A stretch of DNA of 64,000 bases from Punctularia strigosozonata HHB-11173 SS5 (Eukaryota; Basidiomycota; Agaricomycetes; Corticiales; Punctulariaceae): contig NW_006767439.1 of the NCBI RefSeq assembly GCF_000264995.1, positions 1,068,771 to 1,132,770 of the forward strand, given 5' to 3'. The notes beneath the pieces were generated by a model, which was not told where the DNA came from, did no database searches, and saw only the letters and a list, made by a program, of their open reading frames with translations. Numbering within the stretch: the first letter of the stretch is position 1; the number at the start of each line of letters is the position of its first letter. The translations under genes and the position numbers were made by a program. Below are positions 11,638 through 24,149 of the stretch, one piece after another.

Positions 11638-12817
11638 TGTCTGCCCGACATTGTTGGGCGGAACTACGGCGTGCATCATCAAGCCTAAGGAAACTGCCAG
11701 ACAACTCCATGCTCCTACTTTCCGCGTTTCGTACCTTCGCTGCATACGTTATGATTTCACTGGGCAATGATGGCGTGCAGCCTGACGGACCTCATACTAT
11801 ATGATACGTGCCTGTAGAATCCTCCCCCCAAAGGAGAACAACTGGTTTTCGGCACTCAATGCCATGCATCATCTACGACCTCTCACTGTACTCTTATCTC
11901 CGACACTCAATCTCAGGGATGAAAAAAAAAACACTTTGCTCTGCGCAACCGTTCTCGTAATGATCAAGACGCAGGCCCATCGTCGACGTTGCCCATGAGG
12001 GCCATCCGGGTCGAAATGCAATCGCGATCGAATGTTTAGGAGGACCTCCGAACTCTTGGACGTTTTCGAATAACCACGACTGGGAAATCCCAGTCGCGAC
12101 CCGCTTGCTCACTCGCTCGCTCGCTGCGTTGCGTTGCGAATATGCGCCTGAAACTTTCGCCTCCGCTTTCGAATCGACACATCTGCCTGCATAACAGTTC
12201 ATCCCTCTTCTTCTCCTGCAAACAGCCCCCGTGTTTGCTTCCCGCCATATGCTCACCCTCGGGCGCGATTGTTCGCCCCCCTCCCCCCCCCCCAGGACAT
12301 TGCATCGTGGAACAAGTCCAACCAACCTACTCCGTCAAATGTATGAAAAATACCGACGTTATGCGGTTGTGGTTAGCTCAGTGCGATGAAACCCGGCCCC
12401 CCCAAATACCCACCGCGGAGCGTTGCCCATTCACGCGACTCTAGCGGTGCATCCACTTGGCTTCAGCGTCCACACCCTCGTCTCGTCCACAGATATGCCC
12501 GCCCAGTTTCGACGCGCAGCGGTGGGTGGTGGCCACACCATCATCCCCGCAACTGCATGAGAACAGCGATGCACGTTATTTCGGTGGTGGCACGATAGGA
12601 TGTGGGCGGTGGTCGCGATGTAAGTGGCCCATCGTTGGGTCCGCCGGCTGTTGAAATGGTATAAAGGGTTTCCGGCTCGCTCGGTTCTTAGACTCAAATT
12701 ACCACCCTAGCTGCTTTTGGTCTGCGAATTGTTCGCGTTGCAAGATACACGAGGAGGGCCTGTACCGTGATCACGAAACGACTATAGACCGTGACTTCGT
12801 GAGACTCCTTTTCCAGG
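11638..12817. other. Intergenic region before the F-box gene
   Basis: No convincing gene. Short overlapping frames lie on both strands around 11894-12697. The region contains short GCTC and GCGTT simple-sequence runs near 12111-12138 and ends with the F-box gene promoter. Confidence 0.45.
12660..12666 (+). promoter_or_regulatory. TATA box of the F-box gene
   Basis: TATAAAG lies about 158 bases upstream of the microexon ATG at 12818. It is the only TATA-like site in the immediate upstream region. Confidence 0.45.
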
Positions 12818-14449
12818 ATGGATTTCAACTTGTGAGCATTGCCACGTCAACTCTTCCGTTCGTCTCGCTTATCCCACCAAACGTGCTGCAGCACATCCGC
12901 ACGTCAGAAGGGTACCAGCGAACGAGAAGAAATAGACGAAGAGATAGAAACCCTGCTCAAACGAGTCCGATCGCTGCGCGAACGCCGCAACACTCTGGCA
13001 CCCGTCTCGTGCCTTCCTTCGGAGATACTGTCCTTCATTTTCTGCATCTGTGTGCACGACTCAGAGGCGGAGGCGGACACCCGGAAATTCCCCCGAAGTC
13101 ATGCGTTCTCACAGGTGTGCCAGTTCTGGAGGGAGGTTGCTCTTGATACTGCTGCCATCTGGACCATGGTGCCTCGCAACTCCTTGGAACTTACCGAAAC
13201 GTTCTTGTCGCGGACAAAAGGTGCCTCACTGTCTTTCATGAAATCGAAAGATGAACGTCCAAACGATGAGGCCGTGAGGGCTAGTTTGCAGCAGCTCAGT
13301 CGCACACAATCGCTCACACTATATGCGGACCCGGACATCGCCCAGTACGCCGGCAATCTTTCGGTTCCCGCTCCTCATCTCGTTCAGTGCACGATTACAT
13401 CAACCGCTACAAGCCGTCTTCCGGATCGATTTCTAGGTTTACATGCCCCTCGACTTCGTACCTTGTCTCTTCGCGGGTTTGGTTGGGACGTGTTGCACTC
13501 TCCACTCGTTCACGGCTTGACGGATCTGAACCTGGATGGCATACCCATGGACTCATTCCCCCGCGGAGAACAGCTAGTCGCGGCTCTCAAATCTATGCCT
13601 GACCTAACAAAACTCGCTCTCAAAGCGGCTTGGCCGCCGCTTGAAGAGCTCGCAGGTCCTTTGCGCGACGTGCCCAGAAATGTCGTGGTGCTGGATCGCT
13701 TGACGTCTCTCGAACTCTCCGCTGCTGGGTCCTACGTTTCCCACCTTCTAGCCTTCATCAGGGTTCCTCCTACGGCCTTCCTGTCGGTTGAATTTCTCCG
13801 CGAACGCACGCCCTGCGATTTCTCTTCATTGATGGACATGCTCGCAAACCATGGTACATGCCACAAGAACGGGCCACGCGTGTGGCATCTAGTCTTCGGG
13901 TTCACATTTGATGACGAATCGCACTGCGAACTCGCCGCGCATACTGCACTCGTGACGTCGAGATTCACACCTGCTTTACTCCGCGTCGCCGTTCCATCCG
14001 AGCACAAGCAAACCCTCGCCGACATCGCCTATGCCATACGAGGCGACGACATCGAATGCTTGGAAGTGGAGTTCTCGCATCCTGAGGTCCACGATTGGGC
14101 TACCTTCGCCACTCAGCTTCTGGTTCGCGGTGAGCGCGCAAAAGAGCTGCGCGTAGACTTCATCGACACCTCCAAGACGGTGATTCCTCTTCTCCTTGCG
14201 CCATCCCCCGTCCTGCTACCTGCACTGCAACGAATTCATTTCAATCTGGCTTCCCAAGCGCCATCTTCCGAAGCGATCGCTTCCTGGCAGGAACTCCTCC
14301 TACAGAGGTACAAAACCTCGAACACCATGTTGGAAGTTGAGTTCTCGGAAGTAGCAAGGCTCAAAGACGAAGTGATGGACAGTATTTGCAAGATTACTGG
14401 ACCAGGTCGTGTGTTCCTAGTTGATGGCGATCGACGCGAGGCTTGGTGA
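12818..14449 (+). CDS. F-box protein with LRR-like C-terminal region
   Basis: Two exons, a 14-nt first exon 12818-12831 (MDFN plus two bases) and 12892-14449, encode 523 aa. The same tiny first exon design recurs in the decayed paralogue at 22759, which supports this start over later ATGs. A short coiled segment (EREEIDEEIETLLKRVRSL) precedes an F-box (about residues 45-95; LPSEILSFIF, then FSQVCQFWREVALDTAAIW). After that come about 400 residues with spaced LxxLxL patterns, resembling the degenerate leucine-rich repeats of expanded basidiomycete F-box families. Such proteins join SKP1-cullin ubiquitin ligases and select substrates; the target here is unknown. No frame breaks are seen, so this is the one intact copy of three in the window. 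Confidence 0.85.
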
Positions 14450-14708
14450 TAAGTAGGCGCAAGCTTGATAAATACACATGCCGCAGGCGAGCATGAAATC
14501 TACCTATCACTGGACGAACATGAGCCCGGGGCATTCATGTACAGCCTAGAACAGTCCGCGAAATACATGTATACCATTCTCCTTCGTTAGACTTGCTACC
14601 ACAGCGTATTTACTAAGTGACACGATTTGACGGTTGAGATTAATAGACGTCCTTGGGGCCTAGGACCTACTTTTCCAGAAAGAGGCGCGAGAGAAACTCG
14701 CGTTGATT

Positions 14709-16675
14709 TCATAGGGTACGAACTAGGGCTTCGATGTTATATACCGTCGGCAGACGGAACCGCAAGACCGGCTTCTTCCACTCCCTACGCCGGATTACCT
14801 TTAGCTCCGCACCAAGCCGGGCATACAACCGCTCCCAGCCCTCTGGGATGTCCTCGTAGCGATAGCCTACGGTCGCCTGCATGGGTACGAGTCGCGCAGG
14901 AAATCTCAGGTCGTCGGGGTCTTCGAGATTGATATCCGGCCAGATCTCGTATCCGAGCCGCGAGGAGTTGACAACCCGGCGCTCGCGAATGGAATAAAAA
15001 TCAAGCGCCCAAAGGCCAGGCATCGTCGGATCACGAAATATGCGGACGGCGTATTCGCAGCCGGGAGCATGGCTGAACGCTGACGTATAGAAGAGGGTCG
15101 TGAGTTTTTCCTTAGTGCGAAAGGAGGTGAGCCAAGAAGTGGAATGTTCTTCATGATTTTCGACATACCGGTTGAGATTCGACGATGCGCGTCCGCGAGG
15201 AAAGGATGTCGAAGTACTTTTGGACGTGGGCCTCCAGGCTCGGAGCTGCTAGAGCTGCGGATGTTCGTATTGTGGCGGCAGCAAGGACCGCTTCTGCGGT
15301 AGCAGGCTCTGTGGGGACCGGTTTTACTACGACTGACTTCGTGGGGGCCGGTTGGGGAACGGTTTGTTGCGCGAGGGCTACTTCTGGCGTTGACGAGCGT
15401 AGGGCTGCTGATTCAATGGCGTTTGGATCGGGCTGTGAGCCTTTAGCGCGGGCAAACACGGTTGCGATCTTCGGAACGCAGTCAAACTGGGTGACCACCT
15501 CCATGTCATTGCCAGCAGGCTTGGCTTGCTTCGAAGCATCGCGTTCAACGAGGGCCGGTTTGTCAATGGTCGTTTCGGTAGCAAATGGCGACCAGCCTAA
15601 TCCTTCCGGACATTGAACAGCCTGTCTCAGCGGGTACATCGACAGGGGCTGCGCCGTTCCATTCTCGCTGGTGGATCTGGATCTGGTGATGATCGACGCC
15701 CTCCTCTGCCTCGGCGAGGATATGGACGCCCGTCTGTTCAGCGAGACGACATCGATCCTACTCGATGGCGCACGCCGCTGGCTGTTGACACGCGAGCGGG
15801 CGTCTCCGAGTGGACTCGTGGGGGTAGCAGGTGACTGGCGGTCACGTTGGGGTCTGACGGCTGCTCCCTCGGTCCGAACTTGCTCGGGACGGGGCCGTAA
15901 ACGTATGACGTCCAACTTCGGGATAGTTGGTTTGGTGCTGTCCGCAGGAGACTATAGCAAGTCGAAGGCGAGTGAGTCACAATGCCTACTTAGAAAGAAC
16001 GACAGCGTGTACCATTTGGAGCTCAGGTTCACGGAGATCTACTTCCATGTTTGGTTGGCTGCGATAGGTAACGTCAAGCTTTGCGACAGACGGCAACGAC
16101 ATCATGGTTTGACGCGAGATGATATGTTGCGCATCGGCTCCAACCCTCGAGCTGGGACCGGACTGGGCAGCCGAGATGCTGGGACCGGACAGCACGCTCG
16201 CAGGATGCGCAGTCATGAGGGTGCTAACCGGATCGCTTGGAAGAGATCGGGTGGAAATGTCCATCTCGCCGCGATCGGACTGAGCGAGTGTACGGATGCC
16301 CTGCTCATGGCTTGCGTTGGGAATTGCAATCGTGGATGGGACAGGCTACAGGGGGTCGGTGCATGAGCCCGCCATGTCTGAGATCGAGCCCGTAGGTAGG
16401 TTGGGCATACCGTCGGAGCGTCTTGAACCTTTTCGCACGTCTCGAATTTCGGAGACGTTTCCGTTTGGCGGCCATCGGGTTGGGTTCTGGATGGTGCACT
16501 TGATTGCGTGACGGCCGCTTGCGGACGTCGCGTCTGTGCAGCCGCACCTTGTGTGAGCGTCGGTTTGGCGCCCGATGCGGGCTGGTATATCACTTAAGCA
16601 ACGAGTTTCTGGGTACAAGCACGGGCGAACAGGCATGCGTACCGACTCGGGTGCGGACGTCAATCTCGCGTTCAT
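14709..16675 (-). CDS. Unrecognised 573-aa protein, disordered N-terminus and folded C-terminus
   Basis: Five exons on the minus strand: 16675-16643, 16581-16411, 16345-16013, 15951-15169, 15110-14709. All introns are phase 0 and 58-65 nt, and the total is an exact multiple of three. Residues 1 to about 410 are Ser/Pro/Ala/Thr-rich and likely disordered, with SR-type stretches around 300. The last 160 residues look folded (FYTSAFSHAPGCEYAVRIF, then LPTVYNIEALVRTL) and hold several aromatic and charged conserved-looking blocks. The final intron ends in AAG, a less usual acceptor. I recognise no domain. The gene is divergent from the UBE3D/IPA1-type gene, with an 887-bp shared upstream region. 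Confidence 0.7.
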
Positions 16676-17562
16676 TGCCAGTAGGCCGCTGAGGCCAGTT
16701 CGCGTGTGGGTATCAACGCGAGTTCATTTCCGTGTCTTCCACAACGTATTTATCGTCTCGCCATGCTTCGAAGGGTGGCCTGGAGCAGGATGTGGCATTG
16801 GTGCAATGCAAAGCAATAGATATTCATTCTAGTACTGCTTCGTGTGGTGTCGTTGCATTGTCTGAGGTATTACTGAGCTAGGGAGTCGTGAAGAAGGGCG
16901 TTGGGTGAAGAGATGTGATGCGTACCTTGCCGGCGTTGCAATTCCCTAATTTCGGCTTTGATTGCGAATAACCCTCCGACTAGTGCGTCGGCATCAATCG
17001 ACTCCGGGTGATGCCATATGGTTCAGGGTGCGTTGTGTCCGGGCTAGCGATTCCGCATGATTCAAGATTCGGTCCTTCTTGAGAACAAGGTTGAGAAGGC
17101 AAGATGGCCAATGCATTATCTTCGGGCCATACAGCTCCATGACTGGCACCTCATAGTAGGTGGACTGATATCAGATGGCACGCTGAATATGTGACCAATT
17201 GTGCAGGTGTATGCGCGAGTATGTACGCACAACGAGCGAGCCTTGACAACGACCAAAACATGAGAGCTTAGTCTACTCCTGGAGTTCGCGACGAGTTAGG
17301 GTGAGCGTCTCCCGCGACAGATGCAGCAAGGAAACGAGATCATTGCACAAGATAGCTGGCGGTGAGATGGTACCCATCGACATCGTGAAGGTGTTCGTCG
17401 GAGATGAGTTTCAAGGCTGTGTGAATCCGACTTTAGCACCGTCATCAACGACGGGCGTGACCCCTTCGTCCCTCCCGCCTGTTTAAATCTTCGTCCATAG
17501 GTCCGTCGTCTCGCTGCGAGACACCACGCTGGTATCCTCCTCGACTCTCCGGGAGAAGAGAC
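16676..17562. other. Shared upstream region of two divergent genes
   Basis: It separates the start codons of the minus-strand unknown gene (16675) and the plus-strand UBE3D/IPA1-type gene (17563). No gene or clear TATA box was seen. It is presumably a bidirectional promoter. Confidence 0.45.
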
Positions 17563-20500
17563 ATGGCGACGCTAACGCGCGCACGACCCGAGGAACAGCG
17601 TGCACGAGGCTCTCATGATCAACCCGCACTCGTAGATCTCACTGCGACCGTTCCCGCGCCGTTCCCGGTCGACAGTATACGATCACCATTGCTCAGCGTC
17701 GCGGCAAGCGAGTCGCAAAACGCACGCGTGCAAGGATCGAGCGAACACGACGAAAATGTGTTCGTCGACGCGTCCGGCCAGGATCGCGAGGAAGGCCCCA
17801 GCTCTATTTCCCAACACCGAGTAAGTCGGGTCTGAATTTTTGCACTGCATATGTGCGTATTCCTGCGATGGTGCTGATGACTCGTGCGCTCATCAGCAAA
17901 TCCTACCCTCCATAACGGCGCTGCAGCAGTCTTGTATCACTGCCCTTTCAGACCTCTTCTCTGTTTCCACCCATCCTCCGACCATCCCCTTATATCCTCA
18001 ATCAACCACGAGCACTCAGACCGCTACCAATGCATCGCTACGCACCCTTGCGCTGGAGCTACGGCGGCGTGCGAGCGCAGGACCGGACGCGGCGAATGAA
18101 CCGCAGATGACAGAACGGCCGCCGGCGGAGGCCAGCGACTCGCAGCTCATCCGCGAAATCGAGTGGCAGGTCCAAGACGGAAGGGTATCGACGGCACTGC
18201 GACTCGCAGACGCGACCCTCGCCCGCACGCTGCTCTCCGTGCTCAGCAACCTCGACCGCCTTACGGACGTCGACACGTCGCTCTCCACTCCACTGTCGAC
18301 GCCGGGCCCCGCCGATCTTGCCTCCACGCATAACATGCCACATCAATCGGAGAATCCGTTTGACACGCTCTCGCGCACCGTCAGTGACCTGCAGATGGAG
18401 CGTTCCACATCCACCACGTCCGTGAGCGGGATCCTGTCCCCTCAACGCCACGTACAGAGCGCGCTGCTATGGTCCAACGTAGAGCAAGACCTAGAGACCG
18501 TGCTCGACCTCTGCGCGGCGCGGCGACGCCCGCCCGGTCTCGAAGGCGTTGTCGGCAACCACCTTCCCCCCGAGTACGATTACGATCACGGCTTCGGGGA
18601 CGACGAGCTCCCGCCCGAGTACGAGGGCTCGATGTACTCCGTGCAAAAATCGGAGCACAAGCATTCGGGATGGGCGGAGACGAGCAGCGTCCGGGGCGCC
18701 GGTGGGGACGAGAAGATGCGGATGGATCTGGACGCGGTCACGAGCGCTATCGACCGCCTGTACGACGTCTGCCCGCAACTGCACAATCAGCGCGTCGAGC
18801 TTCGGAGCGACAAGCGCGCACAACTCGAGCGAGCGCGGACGACCGGCTTTCCCTCTTCCTCCTCTTCGGCCTCTGCGTCAAAGGTGAGTTGCTAATTCGC
18901 TCGTCAAACGTTTCTACATCACTAACGAGTCTACGCCAGACGAAATCTAAGGCGCGGGCGATGATGGGCGAGGACGCGGGTGCGAAGAATGAGGAGGATA
19001 TTCAAGACCTTCAACGTCTGCTCGACATGCTCGGGCGCGCGTCTGAACGCAAGCTGGTCGACCAGGCGGTCGTGCTCAAGGGCCCCGGCGGGATGGAGGC
19101 ACAGCTTGAACGATCCAAACAGCGAGCGTTGCAACAGGTGACTCTCTCAACCCTCCTTTCCTCAGATTGGGCTAATACAGGCCGTCTCTGCAGAAAGAAA
19201 CCTTCGTTAACCACCTCGCACAACACTCCGATGCTCGGAGGCTGCACGACCAGGACGCCGAGCGCCGGGAGCGACAGCGGGACCCGCATGCGCTGCTCAC
19301 GCTTCCTGAGTTCATGCGCGAGGCGATCCCCGCTGAGCTGCAGCGTGAATTAGATGCGGACCCGGAGGCGATGCTCACGCTGCCCGAATTCATCCGCCAG
19401 CCCGTGCCGCCGGGGCTCGTTGCCAGTACCAGCAGGAGTGAGCAGCAAATCGCGACGGAGGAGGCGACGAAACGGCCATCGTCTTCGCGGAGCCGAAGTT
19501 TGAGTGCGCCGCCTTTGGCGTGGCTGCTGTCGCGGGAGAGCTCGCGGCCGGGGACGCCCGGAAGCGCGGAGAAGGAGAAGGAGCGGTCTCTGTCGCGGAA
19601 AGGGTCGAAGAAGTCGCGGCCCAAGTCGTCAAGCGGGAAGGAGGTAGCAATGCCGTCGCTCGCACAGGGCCTTCAAGGTCGGTTCAACCAAATCGCGTAT
19701 CCACTCATCGGGGGGCTAACTTGGGTGTTTCAGCGGGCCTGGAGGTGACCTACGTCGCGGAGCACCACGAAAATCTCCAACATGTCCTCGTCTTCGCGAG
19801 CGTTGCGAACGTTGTGCCCGGGAAGAACGTTACGGCGCAAGTCCTGCTCGCTTCCGGCGTCGGCGGTGATGCCGAGCGCGAACGGCTTGTGTTCCGCTGC
19901 GGCGACCGCACGAGCGCGCCGCTCGCGTTGCCCGTACGCGTACGCCCGGGCGAGCGCGATGTGCTTGTGCAGAGCACGCATTACGAGGTCAAGATACCCA
20001 CATATGGGTCTAGTGCGCCGTCCTCCCCTGGATTTGAGGGCACGTTGCAGCCTCAGTCGGAGCACGATCGCCCGCCGCTTTTGGACGCACAGCAACTGAC
20101 CGACGCGCAACCGACGTCGTTCATTTGCGCGTCCTGCTCGCTCCCACTCGTCGCGCCTGCGCGAGCGGGCTGCGAGTATCGCGACTTGCCATCGGAGCAC
20201 TGGGCGGAACTCGTTGACGCGTGGATGTGTCATACCACGCAGAAGCTCAATGAGCAGGTCGTGCGGCACGGGAAGGGCATATGGCCGCATCCGGGCGAGG
20301 CGCTCGTCGGTGGTAGCTATGTCTTGTTTGACGATGGTTGCATAGTCAAGACGAACCTCGCGGCGGCAGACGAGCCAAAGGTAGGTGTTGCGTTCACGCC
20401 AACCTCGCTTTTCTCTTCTCCGTCTCCATTCAATTTGTTGTTGCCTTTGGACGAAAAGAAGGCCAGCGCCGGGTCTCCTACCGGTGGCGTACTCCCCCTT

Positions 20501-21546
20501 TGCCGCCGAGGTTGGGTTCCGCTGCTGCGCGGAGCCCTCGTTGGTTCTGCGCGGCGGCGCCCTTGCCGGGCTCCTAGGACGGTGGATGCTTCATTGGCTG
20601 ATACAATGCGTCCAAGATTGACCAGCGCGTGTGAACGCGTTGCGCTGCTTGCACAGACAACTCTCGAGTGGTGAGGCTCATGCCTCGGGAGCTACCTGCG
20701 AGGGCACATGCGCAATTTTGGCGTGATTTTCTCTGTTCTGATTTCTATCGCTCATCGTCCTGTGACGTACGGACCCTAACAACCTCTTGCTTATTACAGA
20801 GAGGCGAGGATTGGCGGCTAGTCAGGTGTCTATGCGGGGCTGTCGCTGGGCGGTGTAAGGACAACCGAACGGAGGACGGCACGCTGTCTGTCACGTATCG
20901 CTTGGCCAAATATGCCATACGACCCGTAAGCAGCAAGGCGAAGTATGTTATCGTTCCCCAATCTTTCCGATTCTGATGGACTGATTGGTTGGACTTCATT
21001 GCAGTCTGTCGCAGGTTCCGCTCTCGGCCTTCATCGTAGAGGACATGGTGGAGCTGGTCCAAGCCCACGCGACCTATCGATTCGTTATCTTCGACGAAGA
21101 GGATGAACGGCCACGTCTGCTGGTACGTTCCATGCCTTGTATATTGCCGCCCGTGTTATCGACTCGACGTATGACGTGGATAGATATGGTTATTCAAACC
21201 AAGCATCCGCCTCGCGTACACCACGCCCGCGCAGTACCTCATCCCTCGCAGCGGCACCCTCCGAGCTGCGAAAACCCTCTGGAAGATCCTCGGACCCAAC
21301 ACAGATCCCGCAGAACTGCCTGCGTGCGTTATTTCTCCTGGTCTACTGTTTCGCGCAGGATGCTGACCTTCGGGCTATGACAGCATTTTGGACAAGTATC
21401 CGGGCTTTCCGCAGGCAGAGCACCTCTTTTATCCGATGAGCGTCTGCCGCCGGTTAGCGGCCATGCTCAAGGAGAGCAGCGGCGCCTATCCCGAGAGCGT
21501 GCGCGTGATGTGTGGACTTGAAGTGGGATGGCTGAAGAGGGCTTGA
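17563..21546 (+). CDS. UBE3D/IPA1-type HECT-like E2-binding protein with long N-terminal extension
   Basis: Nine exons (17563-17820, 17897-18883, 18940-19137, 19194-19677, 19734-20380, 20800-20942, 21005-21122, 21184-21323, 21384-21546) encode 1045 aa. The C-terminal 470 residues fit the HECT_2 family (human UBE3D, yeast Ipa1). They hold a Cys pair (FICASCSLPL), the YRDLPSEHWAELVDAWMCH block, a second Cys pair (VRCLCGAVAG), and a C-terminal FYPMSVCRRLA segment. Such proteins bind E2 enzymes; yeast Ipa1 is needed for mRNA 3' processing. Residues 1 to about 640 are an extra region with a helical N-terminal part, an acidic Tyr/Pro patch (LPPEYDYDHGF), a coiled segment, two LLTLPEF/MLTLPEF repeats and a Ser/Lys-rich linker. 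Frames join cleanly, but two genes misread as one cannot be excluded. Intron 5 is 419 nt. Confidence 0.85.
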
Positions 21547-22758
21547 TTATCCGTTCATCAGGGTGTCGTTCTTCTGTCGCATTTGTTATCGTTCCTGTAT
21601 AGATTGCAGGTTGTAGCCTACCTACTGTGGTTATGTTTGACCAAACTTGAAAAATTTTGCCTACTTATTTGGGCTGAGGCCTGAGGCTCGAAGCCGCGTA
21701 GTATGAGCCTGGTGGTCACGATTGCGAGACTACTACTATATGAGATCATCACTTCGGCCACATCGTCGAATCGGCCACCCTGCTATATCTCACGTTCCAC
21801 GGCACAGTTCGACTTCATTCTTTGACTGTCCCAATATACTGTGTTTTCAATTGTTTTGAGAGCATAATATAGCGAGTTACACTGCTCAAAGTTGAGGTAG
21901 ACAATGTCGGTCGAGTCACGCTGTGTGATGTGGTGCCGACAATGCCGGATGACAGCCGGCCGGAGTTCAAACACTGAACGCGTCGCAACGCGTCAGGCAA
22001 CGCGACGACAGACAAGTATTCACTCATTTTCATGTCAGTATTGCTCTGCCAATGGGTGCAGATCGAACCCAGAAACGCAGCGGAGCACACACTATCCGAA
22101 TTGGACGACAGCATCAAAGTACGACAGACTCGCTGTTCGAGAGCAAGCTCAACCGGTTTGCAGGCCTTTTCAAGTCTTCCCGACGCTCTGCGCAAAGAGC
22201 CTGCCCCGATTCCACATCGCATCTGACATCTCTCGACCCAACATCTGATGAAGCCTCGCATGATTGCCCGGGGAGTTCTGATTCAAACATGCTTGTTGAC
22301 GACCTTGACTCTTAATCACCACGATACTCATTCGGATTATGTTCTTACTCACGGCTAGCTGTAAATTGTTGCTGTTACTGTAGCTTACATCCTTCATAAT
22401 AGAACGTGAGCTTCAGACATCGTACGAAAAATCGTCTGTCGAGGACGAGTCGGCCACCCCGAGCGGAGTACCAAAGTTTCTGATGGGACATCAGCGCGGA
22501 GATGTGACGTGTCAGTGACTGGCCGAAGAGACCATCTGGCCGAAGAGACGATCTCATATAGTATACTACTTATGCGCGTCGGACATCGGCCACACTCACC
22601 ATCACCCACCCAACTTTTCGAGTCTTCGCCTTCTCCTCGCGATTGTACTGCGGTGATTTTGCGCATAGAATCTAGGCACCAGCATATCAAGCATATTCGA
22701 AGATATCTGTTAACATTAACCTCGACAAGTCAACTTCGAGTGGAGGAAGTATCTGGAT
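21547..22758. other. Intergenic region
   Basis: Holds the 3' end of the UBE3D/IPA1-type gene and the upstream part of the decayed F-box copy. Open frames at 21815-22261 (minus) and 22032-22315 (plus, ending in an acidic SSDSNMLVDDLDS) show no family resemblance. Confidence 0.45.
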
Positions 22759-24149
22759 ATGGATACAAAGTGAGTGTCAGACGTCGTATCCCCTGCTGCT
22801 CCTCTAACCCATGTGAAAACATGCATAGCAGTTCCGCACGCGACCGGATTGACCGCGAGATAGAGGCGTTGTTCGATCGCATCCGCTCCCTCCGCTCAAG
22901 CCGCAACCGTGTTCTTGTTGAGGTCGAAAAGAGGCCCTCTCCAATTCTATCATCCCAATATGGCTCATTGGGTCAGGCCTCACTTTGAGGCAGAGGCCGC
23001 CGCACTACACCATTTGGATTGCATACGATTCCTCACCCTGCATAACCCGGAGTTCGACATGCAGCATATCCAATTACTTTCAGTCCCCGCTCACCTCATC
23101 CGCCAATGCTCAGTGATGACGAGATCTGGAGTTCGTCTTCCAGACAACTTTCTCGGCCTTCACGCGCCTTTACTCCGTGATTTGTCCATCTCCGGTCCAT
23201 CCTTCACGTGGGACATGATGCACTGTGTTACGCTGGTTGGTGGTTTGACCACCCTGGAGCTTGATTATGTACCTGCAGATTCGTTCCCTAGTGGATCGCA
23301 ACTGGTCATGGCCCTCAAAGCCATGCCTTCGCTGCGAAGATTGGCGTTAAAGATAACATGGCCGGCGCTCATTGACGACACAGTACTCACGGAAGCGTTG
23401 TCACACTAGATCGGTTGGAATCTCTAGAGTTGTCTGGCCCCGGGTCGCATATCTCTCCTTGGCTGGGCTGTATCAACCTCCCACCCACTGCTTCGGTGTT
23501 CATCGGTTTGCATCAGCATGTCACGGACACGCCGTGCAGTTCTGCTCCGCTGATGAAAATGCTCGTAAATCACTGCGCATGTCGAAGTGGAGGCGCCTCG
23601 GTACGACGTCTGGCCTTCGGGCAGGATCACAGGTTTGCAGATGAGACGCATTTCGAACTCGCTGCGTACTCGGAAGGTTCTCAAGCGGCATTGCTTCGCG
23701 TACAGGTGGCAGGAAAGTGGATAGAAATCATCGCCAATGTTGCCCGCACTATACCACTCGACAACATCGAGACTCTGTGCCTTGACCTCTCGGACATTAG
23801 CGTCGCTCATTCGATGGCACTCGCCACGGACATCATCACACGTAGCCACCGCGCAACAGAATTGCGCCTCGACTACGGGGACACTTGCGCTATAGTCATC
23901 CCTTTACTCCTTTCATCCATACAAGGACATGGCGGAGACACCATCGGGATGTTGCCTGCACTGCAGCGAATAGTGCTCTGTCTCGGTGTCTACACGCCGT
24001 CAAACGATATGATCACTGCTTGGCAGACCCTTCTACGCCGGAGGAGTATGCTACAGATGATCATTACAGACATTAGTGAGCTGGAGACACAGCTTGTGCA
24101 AAGCTTTCGCGAGCTCGCCGGGCCAAATCGTGTTGTCGTGCATGCCTGA
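22759..24149 (+). pseudogene. Decayed F-box paralogue lacking the F-box
   Basis: The gene starts like the intact copy at 12818: an 11-nt first exon (ATG at 22759, MDTN) and a 59-nt intron ending at 22828, then SSARDRIDREIEALFDRIRS, matching TSEREEIDEEIETLLKRVRS. After about 45 codons this frame stops, and homology resumes in another frame at about 22965 (AAALHHLDCIRFLTL), so the F-box segment is deleted. A further frame change lies near 23395-23410 (VVTLDRLESLEL against VVVLDRLTSLEL). The rest, to 24149, is open and aligns to the C-terminus of the intact protein. Two long open pieces suggest recent decay; a shortened F-box-less product is possible but less likely. Confidence 0.75.
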
